Below are positions 47,501 to 54,933 of a DNA stretch of 64,000 bases, in pieces. Under the pieces are notes generated by a model. The model had not been told where the DNA came from, did not search any database, and worked only from the letters and a program-made list of their open reading frames with translations. A program made the position numbers and the translations under genes. Location of the stretch: assembly GCA_963753615.1 (NCBI GenBank), contig CAVWCW010000029.1, positions 47,195 through 111,194 on the forward strand, given 5' to 3'. Origin of the DNA: CAVWCW01 sp963753615. Its GTDB lineage: Bacteria; Pseudomonadota; Gammaproteobacteria; Chromatiales; Chromatiaceae. Position 1 is the first letter of the stretch, and each line of letters starts with the position of its first letter.

Positions 47501-48453
47501 TTGGCGTCGTGACCGAGGTCGCTTGAGGGCCCGGTGGAGTAGGAAACCAATTGGCTGGCGTCTTCGGGGCCTTGGACCACCCGTGCGACGTCGTGCACGT
47601 AGACCGGGACCCCCATGTGGGTGCCCAGCACCAGCTTCGAGATGTCGTCGGCGGTGCGCAGGAAGGAGCCGGTCACCACGGTAAAGTGGGTATCTCCGGA
47701 CTCCACGCCACCGGCCTGGGCCTCGGCATTGGCGGAACGGATGGCCTGGGCCACCTGATCGAGACTGATGCCGTAGCCCGAGAGCCGCTCCGGGGACACC
47801 TCCACCAGGATCTGTTCTGCGCGCCCGCCGACCACGAAACCGGCGCCGGTGCCCTTGATCTCCTTGAGGTTCTGCAGCAAATCGTGGGCCAACATCCGCA
47901 GATGCCCGTCGTCCACGTCGGGGATGCCGTCAGCGTCGAGGTCCTTGGACCAGAGGGTGAGATTCACCACCGAGACGTCATCGATGCCCTTGGCCTTGAC
48001 CAGCGGCGGCATCACCCCAGGCGGGATGAGGTCCATATTAGAGTCGAGCTTGTCGTTGACCTTGACCAGCGAGGGGGTCATCTCCTCGCCCACCTCGAAC
48101 TGCACCGTGACCATGCCCTGACCCCGTTGCGCGGCGGAGTAGACGTGCTTGACCTTGGGCATCTCGCTCATGATCCGTTCCAGGGGGCCGATGGCCAGCG
48201 TGGAGACCTGTTGAGCATCGGCGCCCGGATACTGAACGAAGATGTCGATCATGGGCACCGAGATCTGCGGATCTTCCTGCCGCGGGGTGACGATCAGGCC
48301 CATCACGCCCATTAGCATCATGGCGATATACAGGAGGGGCGAAAGCGGGGAATCGATAAAGAACCGGGCAGTGCGGCCGGCTAGGCCGAGTTGCTCGTCG
48401 GTCAACTCCTCGACCCGCGATTCGGCCTGGGGATTGGAATCTTGCTGGCTCAT
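44518..48453 (-). CDS. RND transporter permease with C-terminal extra membrane segment and tail
   Basis: A 1311-residue RND pump, 250-300 residues longer than usual. The core runs to about 1090: TPRQEDPQISVPMIDIFVQY in the first loop, SIGILVDDAIVVVENIY in TM4 and GIIVRNSILLVDFSLHE in TM10, where Arg replaces the usual Lys. A segment DADGIPDVDDGHLRM in the first porter loop looks like an EF-hand-type calcium loop. After the last core helix come about 60 residues with a CxxxxxxxxxGC pair, an additional hydrophobic helix (LVTVISMVFYALRGILLLL) and a 170-residue Lys/Pro/Ala/Glu-rich tail ending IAPDIDNMDQF. The tail could place a binding site for ParA or another cytoplasmic protein. Upstream is its adaptor, downstream exported proteins. 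Confidence 0.9.
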   Translation of the reverse strand: MSQQDSNPQAESRVEELTDEQLGLAGRTARFFIDSPLSPLLYIAMMLMGVMGLIVTPRQEDPQISVPMIDIFVQYPGADAQQVSTLAIGPLERIMSEMPKVKHVYSAAQRGQGMVTVQFEVGEEMTPSLVKVNDKLDSNMDLIPPGVMPPLVKAKGIDDVSVVNLTLWSKDLDADGIPDVDDGHLRMLAHDLLQNLKEIKGTGAGFVVGGRAEQILVEVSPERLSGYGISLDQVAQAIRSANAEAQAGGVESGDTHFTVVTGSFLRTADDISKLVLGTHMGVPVYVHDVARVVQGPEDASQLVSYSTGPSSDLGHDANGVPAVTIAIAKKEGTNGVTVASSVIDRVEDLKGKLIPSNVEISVTRDYGKTANDKVNDLIFKLFVATGFVFLLVLWSFRALRPAIVVVLVIPVVLLMTVFSAWVLGFTIDRVSLFALIFSIGILVDDAIVVVENIYRRWLEEGGTDKAVAVDAVREVGNPTILATFTVIAALLPMGFVSGMMGPYMFPIPALGSVAMLISLFAAFVFTPWLAISRWLRPSMRYLKKAEKREHKGAERLEGMYRRILTPLMESKSKRVLFKVILWGCFAAACSMFYTKAVAVKMLPLDNKPEFSVVFDMPEGTALPVTANLANQMSKALREIPEVIALQVYAGTAKPFDFNGMVRHYYLRQEPWQGEVQVQLLDKTERKRSSHQIAVQARELLKPIIKGTGARIAVVEMPPGPPVLQSVVAEVHGPSAEVRRQVARDLTDIFGQAESARDVDNYLRDFYEYWRFEVDTEKSVRRGISVDVINRNLSMALGGATIGDVKQRAGYEPVNILIQVPLSIRSQVLRLADLPIPSQGGQTLPLGELGRFERIPEDDIIYKKDLRPVEYVVADVGGRLAAPVYAMFQIQDLLEDYTAPDGVKVEAAWFGPPADDNQSSIEWTGEWTVTFETFRDMGGAFMVALVLIYVLVVWEFGNFRIPALIMAPIPLTLLGIIPAHWLMFKLGLGGEFTATSMIGWIALAGIIVRNSILLVDFSLHEIQRGIPVAEAVIRSCKTRTRPIMITAWALVAGSSVIFTDPIFQGMAISLASGVMVSTILTLIVIPLGCMSAAKSLCEVAAVGCPPGTNIPVPEEQLKTVPMKPSGASGRPSLAMRVWSALVTVISMVFYALRGILLLLMQLFKRKPKPKPGPKSGGSAPKPGPAGGASGGSGSAVASARAETSAQPQATAKAAPAPVAAHPQGKPAPKPELPNSEPQRVAEPAAKENAPAETASPPAQKVEAASASAVDPEPVASAGGGKAEGPQKKSSRRGIRLKGNANIAPDIDNMDQF

Positions 48454-48549
48454 GGTGGTTCAGCCCATTTCCAAGCGTTTGGGCCCCGGGGGAACCGGGG
48501 CCAGAGATATAAAGGGGGGGTAGAAAAGGAGCGCGTAACCGCGCCGGCC

Positions 48550-49710
48550 CTACTTGTCTGGGCCTGGCGGCACCTCGCTCCAACCGGCGGATAGTCCGGG
48601 GCCCGGATTGGCGATCACCCGCTCGCCGGCGCGCAAGCCGGAAAGCACGGTGGTAAAGCCAGGCGACATGCTCTCCTCGCCGACCCGAATCAGACGCAGT
48701 TCATTGCGACCGTCCTCGCCGATCACATAGACCGCGGGCAGGCTGCCGTTGTAGCGGATTGCGGAGGTGGGGATGATGGGCGCCTCGTGGCCGGGAGAGG
48801 TCAGGTCCGGCACCAGCACCTTGACGTACATGCCCGGGGCGGACACGCCCTGAGGCAGGTCGAACTTCATCTTTACGGTGTGGCGCTGGGCGTCCGCCAT
48901 CGGGTAGATCTGCGCCAAACGAACCGGCACCACCTGGTCCCCGACATCGAGCTGGGCCCGAAGCATCATGCCGATATTGAGCCCCGGGCGTAAACGCGCG
49001 GGCACGTCCACCATCACCTGCAGGTAGGTGAGATCGGCAAATTCGAGCAACGGCTGGCCCGGCTGCACGGTGTCCCCGACCTCAATAAACTTCTTGGTAA
49101 TCACCCCGTCAAAGGGCGCCAAGCTCTTGGCGTCGCGCAGCTTCGCATCGATCGCCTGAATCTCGGAGCGGGCCTGCATCAGGGAATTCTGTGCCTGCTG
49201 GATGCCGATATGGGAGCTATAGAGGTCGATGTCCCGGGTCGCCGGCTCGTTGCGGCGGCCCATCACCGACTCCATGGGGTCGGTGAACATCTGGTCGAAC
49301 AGGTTTGGCATGCCCATGCCGCTCATTGGCTCGCGGGAACGGGGCGACCAAAGTTCGCGGGAATACTGGGCCCCGGCATTGCGCAGGGAGGCGTCCGCGT
49401 TGGCCAACATGGCGATCGCCGCCTGGCGTTTGGCGAGCAGCTCGCGGTCATCAATGGCCACCAGCAGCGCGTCTTCGTCGAACTGGTCGCCTTCGATGCC
49501 GGCCAGGAACTTGATTCGACCCGGCAGCTGGGCAGAGAGTGTTACCTGCTTATATGGGATCACCGTCCCGCCCAAGGAAACCGTAGCCGCGCCTCGCGAC
49601 TGCTGAACTACGTAGGTATCACCGACCGCCGGGGGCTGGGCCTGCGCCGGCATGGCGCCAAGGCAGAGCAGTCCCGCGGAGAACAGCACTGTACGGATGT
49701 TGATCCCCAT
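48550..49710 (-). CDS. RND periplasmic adaptor subunit (non-lipoprotein)
   Basis: A 386-residue HlyD/AcrA-like adaptor with a normal signal peptide (LFSAGLLCLGAMPAQA), not a lipobox, unlike the other two adaptors of the window. Lipoyl strands (GTVIPYKQVTLSAQLPGRIK, SLAPFDGVITKKFIEVGDT) enclose an unusual insertion at about 120-160 rich in Met and Pro (MSGMGMPNLFDQMFTDPMES), followed by a short helical hairpin and barrel domain. The insertion resembles those of metal-efflux adaptors that hold Met clusters, but this is speculative. ATG 49710 follows AGGTGACGG and is preferred to GTG 49722. It is the partner of the 1311-residue pump, 96 bases downstream. Confidence 0.88.
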   Translation of the reverse strand: MGINIRTVLFSAGLLCLGAMPAQAQPPAVGDTYVVQQSRGAATVSLGGTVIPYKQVTLSAQLPGRIKFLAGIEGDQFDEDALLVAIDDRELLAKRQAAIAMLANADASLRNAGAQYSRELWSPRSREPMSGMGMPNLFDQMFTDPMESVMGRRNEPATRDIDLYSSHIGIQQAQNSLMQARSEIQAIDAKLRDAKSLAPFDGVITKKFIEVGDTVQPGQPLLEFADLTYLQVMVDVPARLRPGLNIGMMLRAQLDVGDQVVPVRLAQIYPMADAQRHTVKMKFDLPQGVSAPGMYVKVLVPDLTSPGHEAPIIPTSAIRYNGSLPAVYVIGEDGRNELRLIRVGEESMSPGFTTVLSGLRAGERVIANPGPGLSAGWSEVPPGPDK

Positions 49711-49819
49711 AATTACCGTCACCTGCTAGTGTTGGATAAACTCGTGCATCACAGGAAAATTCTGAATGCCGCCGCCGGACCCGACAGCGGGCCCGGCGGC
49801 GGCGGGATAGCAGATGCCT

Positions 49820-50215
49820 TTAAGCGCGGGCCATTACCGAGAAACTCTTGATGAACGGCCCCGCCATCCGCGGGTCCTTGATCATGGAGCCGTAGTCGCC
49901 CACCAGGAACTTCATCTTCCGCGAGGTGAAGGCCATGCCCAGGCCCATCATGCCCGGAGGCTTACCCATCCACTTCTGCCACTGCTCCGCACTGGCGCGA
50001 ATGTCCCAATTCATGTCCTCGCCGTTGTAGGCACCACCGCTGGTGGCCTTGCCGTTTTCCACCACCAGCACGCCGCGCGGCTGGGCCTCGCCGTCGAAAC
50101 CGTAGCCGATCACGCTGTTGAAACCGATCTGGGCCAAGGCGTCCGACAGATCGGGCTCGGCGTTCCACTGTTCTACGAAGCTCTTCATCCATTCGTCAGA
50201 AAACAATTCAGCCAT
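49820..50215 (-). CDS. SCP2-like sterol-binding-domain protein
   Basis: A 131-residue protein. The start ATG 50215 follows AGGAGCACACG; the frame is open further up without support. It resembles SCP2 / UbiJ-like lipid-binding domains: FSDEWMKSFVEQWNAEPDL, VVENGKATSGG, DWDI-like strand NWDIRASAEQWQKW and MAFTSRKMKFLVGDYGSM, with a C-terminal helix. Such proteins bind lipids, acyl-CoA or quinone intermediates in the cytoplasm. It is the first gene of the RND block, so a lipid or hydrophobic ligand is a reasonable guess for the substrate of the pump. Confidence 0.75.
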   Translation of the reverse strand: MAELFSDEWMKSFVEQWNAEPDLSDALAQIGFNSVIGYGFDGEAQPRGVLVVENGKATSGGAYNGEDMNWDIRASAEQWQKWMGKPPGMMGLGMAFTSRKMKFLVGDYGSMIKDPRMAGPFIKSFSVMARA

Positions 50216-50738
50216 CGTGTGCTCCTGATATTTGCTGTTCTTAAGGTGAGTTATTAAAGTTTTGAGGCCCCAGGCAGGGCGTAACGAACCGGGAGGCCCT
50301 GAATCTGACACAGCAGTATCCCCTATGCCAGGGGTGTTTGCAATATTGGCAATGTCCCCAATTGACCGGGCGAGCTCAATCGAATAGACGGCGCGGCCGC
50401 AAAAAAACCTCTAATAAAATAACCGCATACGATTGATTTTCTCGCTTTTCGGTCCACCGCTAAAAGCGGGGCGGAGCCGCACCGAAACGCGCTTGGGCCG
50501 GCGACTCGAGCTCGCACCCGGCACCGCCCCGGATACTAAAGTATTTGGTATTTTTCTTATTTTCCTAAAAGGTAAGCAGCATGCCACCCCGCCCCCTGTT
50601 CGTATACCCCGCCGAGAGGTAGTATTAGCGGCTGACAGCGGACCGCGCCAGGCTCGGCGCGAGCCGCATCCACTCGCTCCACTGCGCTTCGCGGCCCCGG
50701 GGGCCGCTGGCAGCAACCACTTGAGGAGTCGCCATCTG
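50216..50738. other. Divergent intergenic region (SCP2 and dynamin promoters)
   Basis: About 520 bases separating the divergent SCP2-like and dynamin-like genes. Two AT-rich stretches (around 50215-50260 and 50545-50575, the latter with GTATTTGGTATTTTTCTTATTTTCC in parts) are the likely promoters of the two sides. A perfect 6-bp hairpin (GGCTCG, loop GCG, CGAGCC) lies at 50651-50665. The plus-strand frame of the dynamin gene is open through the right half but shows no protein-like composition there. Confidence 0.45.
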
Positions 50739-52280
50739 ATGAACTCGCCCGGCACACTGATCGAGAGCCGACTCCAGAGTCTGGAGTCCCACCTACAACA
50801 GGAGAACCCGGTCCTAATCAAAACGGTGCAGAGTTTCCGCACCCTGGATCGCATCGCTTACCGCATGGGGTTGCTGGAGAATGACGACTCCTTCGCCATG
50901 AAGATCCCCTGGTGGCCGCTGATCTCCATCCTCGGCACCTTCTCCTCGGGCAAATCCACCTTTATCAACCACTTTCTCGGCTTCCGCACCCAGCGCACCG
51001 GCAACCAGGCGGTCGACGACAAGTTTACCGTGGTCTGCTTCAGCCACGAGGAGACGCCCCACGCCCTGCCCGGGGTCGCCCTGGATTCCGACCCGCGCTT
51101 CCCGTTCTACCAGATAAGCAACGAGATCGAGCTGGTCGCGCAGGGCGAAGGGGCCCGCATCGACGCCTATCTGCAACTCAAGACCTGCCCCAGCGAGCGC
51201 CTGCGCGGCAAGATTCTTATCGACTCCCCCGGCTTCGACGCCGACGCCCAACGCACCTCGACCCTTCGCATCACCGACCACATCGTCGACCTCTCCGACC
51301 TGGTGCTGGTGTTTTTCGACGCCCGCCACCCGGAGCCCGGGGCCATGCAGGACACCCTGCAGCACCTGGTTGCCAACACCATTAGCCGCTCCGACTCGGG
51401 CAAGTTCCTGTACATCCTCAACCAGATCGACACCACCGCCAGAGAAGACAACCCGGAAGAGGTCGTGGCCGCCTGGCAGCGGGCCCTGGGCGAGCAGGGT
51501 CTGACCGCGGGGCGCTTCTTCACCATCTACAACCCGGACGCCGCGGTGCCGATCGACGACCCCAACCGCCGCGCCCGCTTCGAGAGCAAGCGCGACGCCG
51601 ACCTGGCCGAGATCCACGGCCGCATGCAGCAGGTGGAAATCGAGCGTGCCTACCGGATCGTCGGCTCGGTGGAAAAGACCGCCCGTGACATCGAAGAACG
51701 GGTGGCCCCCTCGCTGATGCAGGCCATCGGCCGCTGGCGCCGGCGCGTACTCTGGGGCGACCTGATCGGCTTCGGGCTGTTCTTTGCCGCGCTGATCGGG
51801 CTCACCGTCAAGGCCGGCTACTGGCAGGGCCTGAGCTTCCAGCCGGTTTGGTTGGAGCCGGGCCAGACCAGCCCGGCGGTGCTTTTCCTGGTGCTGGCGG
51901 GCCATGTGCTGGCGCTGCTCGGCATCCACTACGGGGTGCGCCGACTGGCGGCCGCGACCGTAGCCCGGGGGCTGCGCAAGTCCGCTGACGGCATCTCACC
52001 GCGGGGCGACCTGGTGCGGGCGTTCCTGCGCAATACCCGACCCTGGCGCAGCATCTTCGCCCGCACGCCGGTAGGCTGGGGCCGCTTCGCCCGCAAACGC
52101 CTGAAACGGGTACTAGAAGATACGGATACCTACGTGCAGACCCTCAACGACCGCTTCACCAACCCCTCCGGCGAAGACATGGTCTCGGTTCAGAACGAGC
52201 CCATGCGGGCCCCGGAGGCGGCGAAACCAGCCGCCGCCGAGGCTCCGCCGGCGAGCGAGGCCCCGCGCGACCCGTCCTGA
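50739..52280 (+). CDS. Dynamin-like GTPase with two membrane segments
   Basis: A 513-residue protein. The GTPase domain spans about 45-290: P-loop ILGTFSSGKSTFINHFLG, G3 LIDSPGFDADAQR and G4 LNQIDTT. Residues 300-340 are helical and amphipathic. Two hydrophobic segments follow at about 352-372 (GDLIGFGLFFAALIGLT) and 390-412 (AVLFLVLAGHVLALLGIHYG). The C-terminus is Ala/Pro-rich. Bacterial dynamins of this kind act on membranes, in remodelling, stress repair or phage resistance. It has no adjacent second dynamin gene. Start chosen at ATG 50739 (MNSPGTLIESRL) after TTGAGGAG. Confidence 0.85.
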   Translation: MNSPGTLIESRLQSLESHLQQENPVLIKTVQSFRTLDRIAYRMGLLENDDSFAMKIPWWPLISILGTFSSGKSTFINHFLGFRTQRTGNQAVDDKFTVVCFSHEETPHALPGVALDSDPRFPFYQISNEIELVAQGEGARIDAYLQLKTCPSERLRGKILIDSPGFDADAQRTSTLRITDHIVDLSDLVLVFFDARHPEPGAMQDTLQHLVANTISRSDSGKFLYILNQIDTTAREDNPEEVVAAWQRALGEQGLTAGRFFTIYNPDAAVPIDDPNRRARFESKRDADLAEIHGRMQQVEIERAYRIVGSVEKTARDIEERVAPSLMQAIGRWRRRVLWGDLIGFGLFFAALIGLTVKAGYWQGLSFQPVWLEPGQTSPAVLFLVLAGHVLALLGIHYGVRRLAAATVARGLRKSADGISPRGDLVRAFLRNTRPWRSIFARTPVGWGRFARKRLKRVLEDTDTYVQTLNDRFTNPSGEDMVSVQNEPMRAPEAAKPAAAEAPPASEAPRDPS

Positions 52281-52286
52281 CCCAAC

Positions 52287-52316
52287 GCACCCGCACCCGG
52301 TAATGGGTGCGGGTGC
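52287..52316 (+). terminator. Perfect hairpin after the dynamin-like gene
   Basis: A 12-bp perfect stem (GCACCCGCACCC with GGGTGCGGGTGC) with a 6-base loop starts six bases after the stop of the dynamin-like gene. There is no clear T-run afterward, so termination would be inefficient or Rho-assisted. Confidence 0.6.
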
Positions 52317-52462
52317 CGCCTGCCTCCCCTCAGGCGATCGGCCTGCCCCCATTGAACCCAGAAAGAGCAGTTGGACGGGGTGTAGGGTGTGCTTGCGGGG
52401 GTGTAGGGCAACGACTGCATGGATGCAGGAGGTAGGGCGACGCAGGAAGCCAAAGCCGAGGC

Positions 52463-52501
52463 GCAACGACGCGGAATAGTCAATCTATTCCAAGGCGTTG
52501 C
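52463..52501. repeat. Imperfect palindrome, probable dispersed intergenic repeat
   Basis: Inside the 52317-52700 gap, GCAACG..GGAATAG pairs with CTATTCC..CGTTGC around loop TCAAT (about 14 of 17 pairs). It is surrounded by sequence of repeat-like character (GACTGCATGGATGCAGGAGG at about 52415 contains the palindrome CTGCATGGATGCAG). I believe similar elements occur between genes of related bacteria, but within this window I see only one copy. The rest of the 52317-52700 gap holds no supported gene. Confidence 0.5.
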
Positions 52502-52700
52502 AACGCAGCGACCCACAGGGATGTGGGAAATGTCAGGTTCCGTCTGGAACAGGACCGGACCATACGCCGCCGCAAGCGTGCCATGCGCCCCGTAGCCTGG
52601 ATCACCGAATCGGTGAAGAGATAAATCGAAGGCTTGTTCCTGCATTTCAGTACCTTACTGTCAGAATGGAGCGGTCAACTGCTCTTTCGAGGTTGAATAA

Positions 52701-52738
52701 GTGTAACCGGCACACTATCTTAAGTGTAGAGACTACAC
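52701..52738 (+). promoter_or_regulatory. Candidate NrtR operator (palindromes before nrtR)
   Basis: Just before the Nudix/NrtR-type gene lies the perfect palindrome GTGTAG-AGA-CTACAC at 52724-52738, with a looser related pair GTGTA..ACAC at 52701-52715. NrtR regulators bind GTGTA-type palindromes upstream of NAD genes. The position seven bases before the start would let the protein repress itself and the nadA gene behind it. Confidence 0.6.
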
Positions 52739-52744
52739 GAAGTG

Positions 52745-53428
52745 ATGCCGATGGCCGCATGTCCATACTGCTACGAACACCCCCATCCGGCGCTGACCAC
52801 CGACGTGGTGATGTTCACCGTCCAAGACGCCCAACTCCAGGCGCTGCTGATTCGCCGCGGCGGCGAGCCTTATGCGGGCCGCTGGGCCTTGCCCGGGGGC
52901 TTTCTCCAAATCGACGAAGGGCTGGAGACCTGCGCCCGCCGAGAGTTGATGGAAGAGACCGGCATCGGGGGCATCTACCTGGAACAGCTCTACACCTTCG
53001 GCCGACCCGGTCGCGACCCCCGCGAGCGGGTGGTCAGTGTCACCTTCCTGGGCCTGGCTCCGGCCGCGGGCCTGCACCCCCGCGCCGCCTCCGACGCCGC
53101 CGCCAGCGCCTGGTTCAGCCTCGACCGACTGCCGCCTCTGGCCTTCGACCACAACGAAATCGTCGACCTGGCGCATCGGCGCTTGCGGGCCAAGCTCGAC
53201 TACTCCACCATCGGCTTCCGCTTGTTGCCGAAGACTTTTACCCTGGGCGAGCTGCAGCGGCTCTATGAGATAATCCGCTCCGAAACCCTGGACAAACGCA
53301 ACTTCCGTAAATGGGTCCTGGGCCTGGACCAGCTTACCGAGACCGGCGCCCAACGCCGCAACGGCAACCACCGGCCGGCCCGCGTCTATCGCCTGAAGCA
53401 CCCGGAGCGGGTGACGATCATCCGCTGA
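52745..53428 (+). CDS. nrtR: Nudix domain regulator, NrtR-type
   Basis: A 227-residue protein. The Nudix domain at about 18-145 contains an intact Nudix box (GFLQIDE then seven residues then RELMEE). The C-terminal 75 residues, with TIGFRLLPKTFTLGELQRLYE and NFRKWVLGLDQL, form the winged-helix part found in NrtR regulators of NAD metabolism. NrtR senses ADP-ribose and controls NAD biosynthesis genes. The next gene is nadA, 22 bases downstream, and a palindrome lies immediately upstream. The intact Nudix box means that hydrolase activity may be kept, unlike in some NrtR proteins. The N-terminal Cys pair (CPYCYEHPHPAL) is notable and may bind a metal. The start ATG 52745 is chosen over the GTG just before it and the ATG at 52751. 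Confidence 0.85.
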   Translation: MPMAACPYCYEHPHPALTTDVVMFTVQDAQLQALLIRRGGEPYAGRWALPGGFLQIDEGLETCARRELMEETGIGGIYLEQLYTFGRPGRDPRERVVSVTFLGLAPAAGLHPRAASDAAASAWFSLDRLPPLAFDHNEIVDLAHRRLRAKLDYSTIGFRLLPKTFTLGELQRLYEIIRSETLDKRNFRKWVLGLDQLTETGAQRRNGNHRPARVYRLKHPERVTIIR

Positions 53429-53450
53429 GCGTCGCCCGGAGATCACAGCC

Positions 53451-54533
53451 ATGAACGAAATCCACACCATCTCTCCCGAGAGCCTGTCTCTGCCCCCGAT
53501 CCAGGTGCCTGCGCACCCGGTCTGGCCCAGTCTATCGGCCGCGGAAAAGCAGGCGCTCAAAGACCGGATCAAGGCCCTGCTGGTGCGGGAAAACGCGATT
53601 CTGGTGGCCCACTACTACACCGACGGCGACCTGCAGGCACTGGCCGAGGAGACCGGCGGCTGCGTCGCCGACTCTTTGGAGATGGCCCGCTTCGGCAGCG
53701 ACAGCTCAGCCCAAACCCTGGTGGTGCGCCGGCGTGCGCTTCATGGGCGAGACGCCAAGATCCTGAACCCGGAAAAGCGCGTCCTGATGCCGGACCTCCA
53801 CGCCACCTGCTCCCTCGACGAGGGCTGCCCGGCGGACCAGTTCAGCGCCTTCTGCGACGCTCACCCCGAGCACACCGTGGTGGTCTACGCCAACACCAGC
53901 GCCGAGGTCAAGGCGCGCTCGGACTGGGTCGTGACCTCCGGCATCGCCCTGCCCATCGTCGAGCATCTGGCGGCCCGGGGCGAGAAGATCCTGTGGGCCC
54001 CGGACAAGCACCTGGGGCACTATGTGGAACGTGCAACCGGGGCCGAGATGCTGCTATGGCCAGGCGCCTGCGTGGTGCACGAGGAATTCAAGTCGGTCGC
54101 CCTGGAGCGCCTGCGCCGGCTGCACCCGGAGGCCGCCGTGCTGGTGCACCCTGAATCCCCCGACGAGGTGGTGGACCAGGCCGACGTGGTGGGCTCCACC
54201 ACCGCCCTGATCAAGGCGGTGTCTCAGTTGCCAAACCGGGAGTTCATCGTCGCCACCGACGAGGGCATCTTCTGGAAGATGCACCAACTGGCCCCGGACA
54301 AGAAGCTGATCGCCGCCCCCACCGCCGGTGCCGGCGCCACCTGCGAGAGCTGCGCCCACTGCCCCTGGATGGGCATGAACTCCCTGATCAACCTGGCGGA
54401 GGTGCTCGAAAGCGGCAGCAACGAAATCCTGATCGACCCGGCAATCCGCGAGCGCGCCGTGCTGCCGATCCAGCGCATGCTGGATTTCGCCCGCGAGCAC
54501 GGCATCAGCGGCAAGCTCCCGGGCAATGCCTGA
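53451..54533 (+). CDS. nadA: Quinolinate synthase A, with a compensated double frameshift
   Basis: A 360-residue quinolinate synthase, which condenses iminoaspartate with dihydroxyacetone phosphate using a 4Fe-4S cluster. The cluster cysteines are in DLHATCSLDEGCP, PGACVVHEEF and CESCAHCPWMG. The part that normally reads like AGVRFMGETAKIL is here RRRALHGRDAKIL. Reading one base out of frame in this stretch gives AGVRFMGE exactly: there is one extra base near 53725 and one missing near 53752, so about nine residues (92-100) are mistranslated in an otherwise open gene. These residues lie in a highly conserved stretch, so as written the enzyme would probably be inactive. Sequencing error is the simplest explanation. 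Confidence 0.92.
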   Translation: MNEIHTISPESLSLPPIQVPAHPVWPSLSAAEKQALKDRIKALLVRENAILVAHYYTDGDLQALAEETGGCVADSLEMARFGSDSSAQTLVVRRRALHGRDAKILNPEKRVLMPDLHATCSLDEGCPADQFSAFCDAHPEHTVVVYANTSAEVKARSDWVVTSGIALPIVEHLAARGEKILWAPDKHLGHYVERATGAEMLLWPGACVVHEEFKSVALERLRRLHPEAAVLVHPESPDEVVDQADVVGSTTALIKAVSQLPNREFIVATDEGIFWKMHQLAPDKKLIAAPTAGAGATCESCAHCPWMGMNSLINLAEVLESGSNEILIDPAIRERAVLPIQRMLDFAREHGISGKLPGNA

Positions 54534-54587
54534 GCGGGAAGCCCGCGTACCGCCGTTTGTCGGGATGGGATACACTGGAAGCCGACC

Positions 54588-54902
54588 ATGCATCAGCAAG
54601 CAAAATTCCACATCGGGCAACTGGTCCACCACCTTCGCTTCGACTATCGGGGCGTGATTGTCGACGTCGATCCGGTATTCCAGGGCGACGACGAATGGTA
54701 CGACCAGGTGGCCCTGAGCCGCCCGCCGAAGGACCGGCCCTGGTACCACGTCCTGGTGGACAATGCCGAGCACATGACCTACGTGGCCGAACGCCACCTG
54801 GAACCCGATTCCGGCGGCGGCCCGATCCGCCACCCGGACCTGGAGCGCTATCTCGGCGCTTTTGCCGAGGGCAGCTATCGGGCCCGTCAGCCGCTGAACT
54901 GA
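54588..54902 (+). CDS. hspQ: Heat shock protein HspQ
   Basis: A 104-residue HspQ (YccV-like) protein: AKFHIGQLVHHLRFDYRGVI at the start, FQGDDEWYDQVALSRPPKDR in the middle, PWYHVLVDN and TYVAERHLEPD at the end. HspQ acts as a specificity factor for Lon protease in enterobacteria and affects DnaA stability. It lies 54 bases after nadA and 31 bases before the JetA-like gene, all on the same strand. Confidence 0.93.
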   Translation: MHQQAKFHIGQLVHHLRFDYRGVIVDVDPVFQGDDEWYDQVALSRPPKDRPWYHVLVDNAEHMTYVAERHLEPDSGGGPIRHPDLERYLGAFAEGSYRARQPLN

Positions 54903-54933
54903 AACCGCATCCGGCCAGCACCCGCCGCCACCG

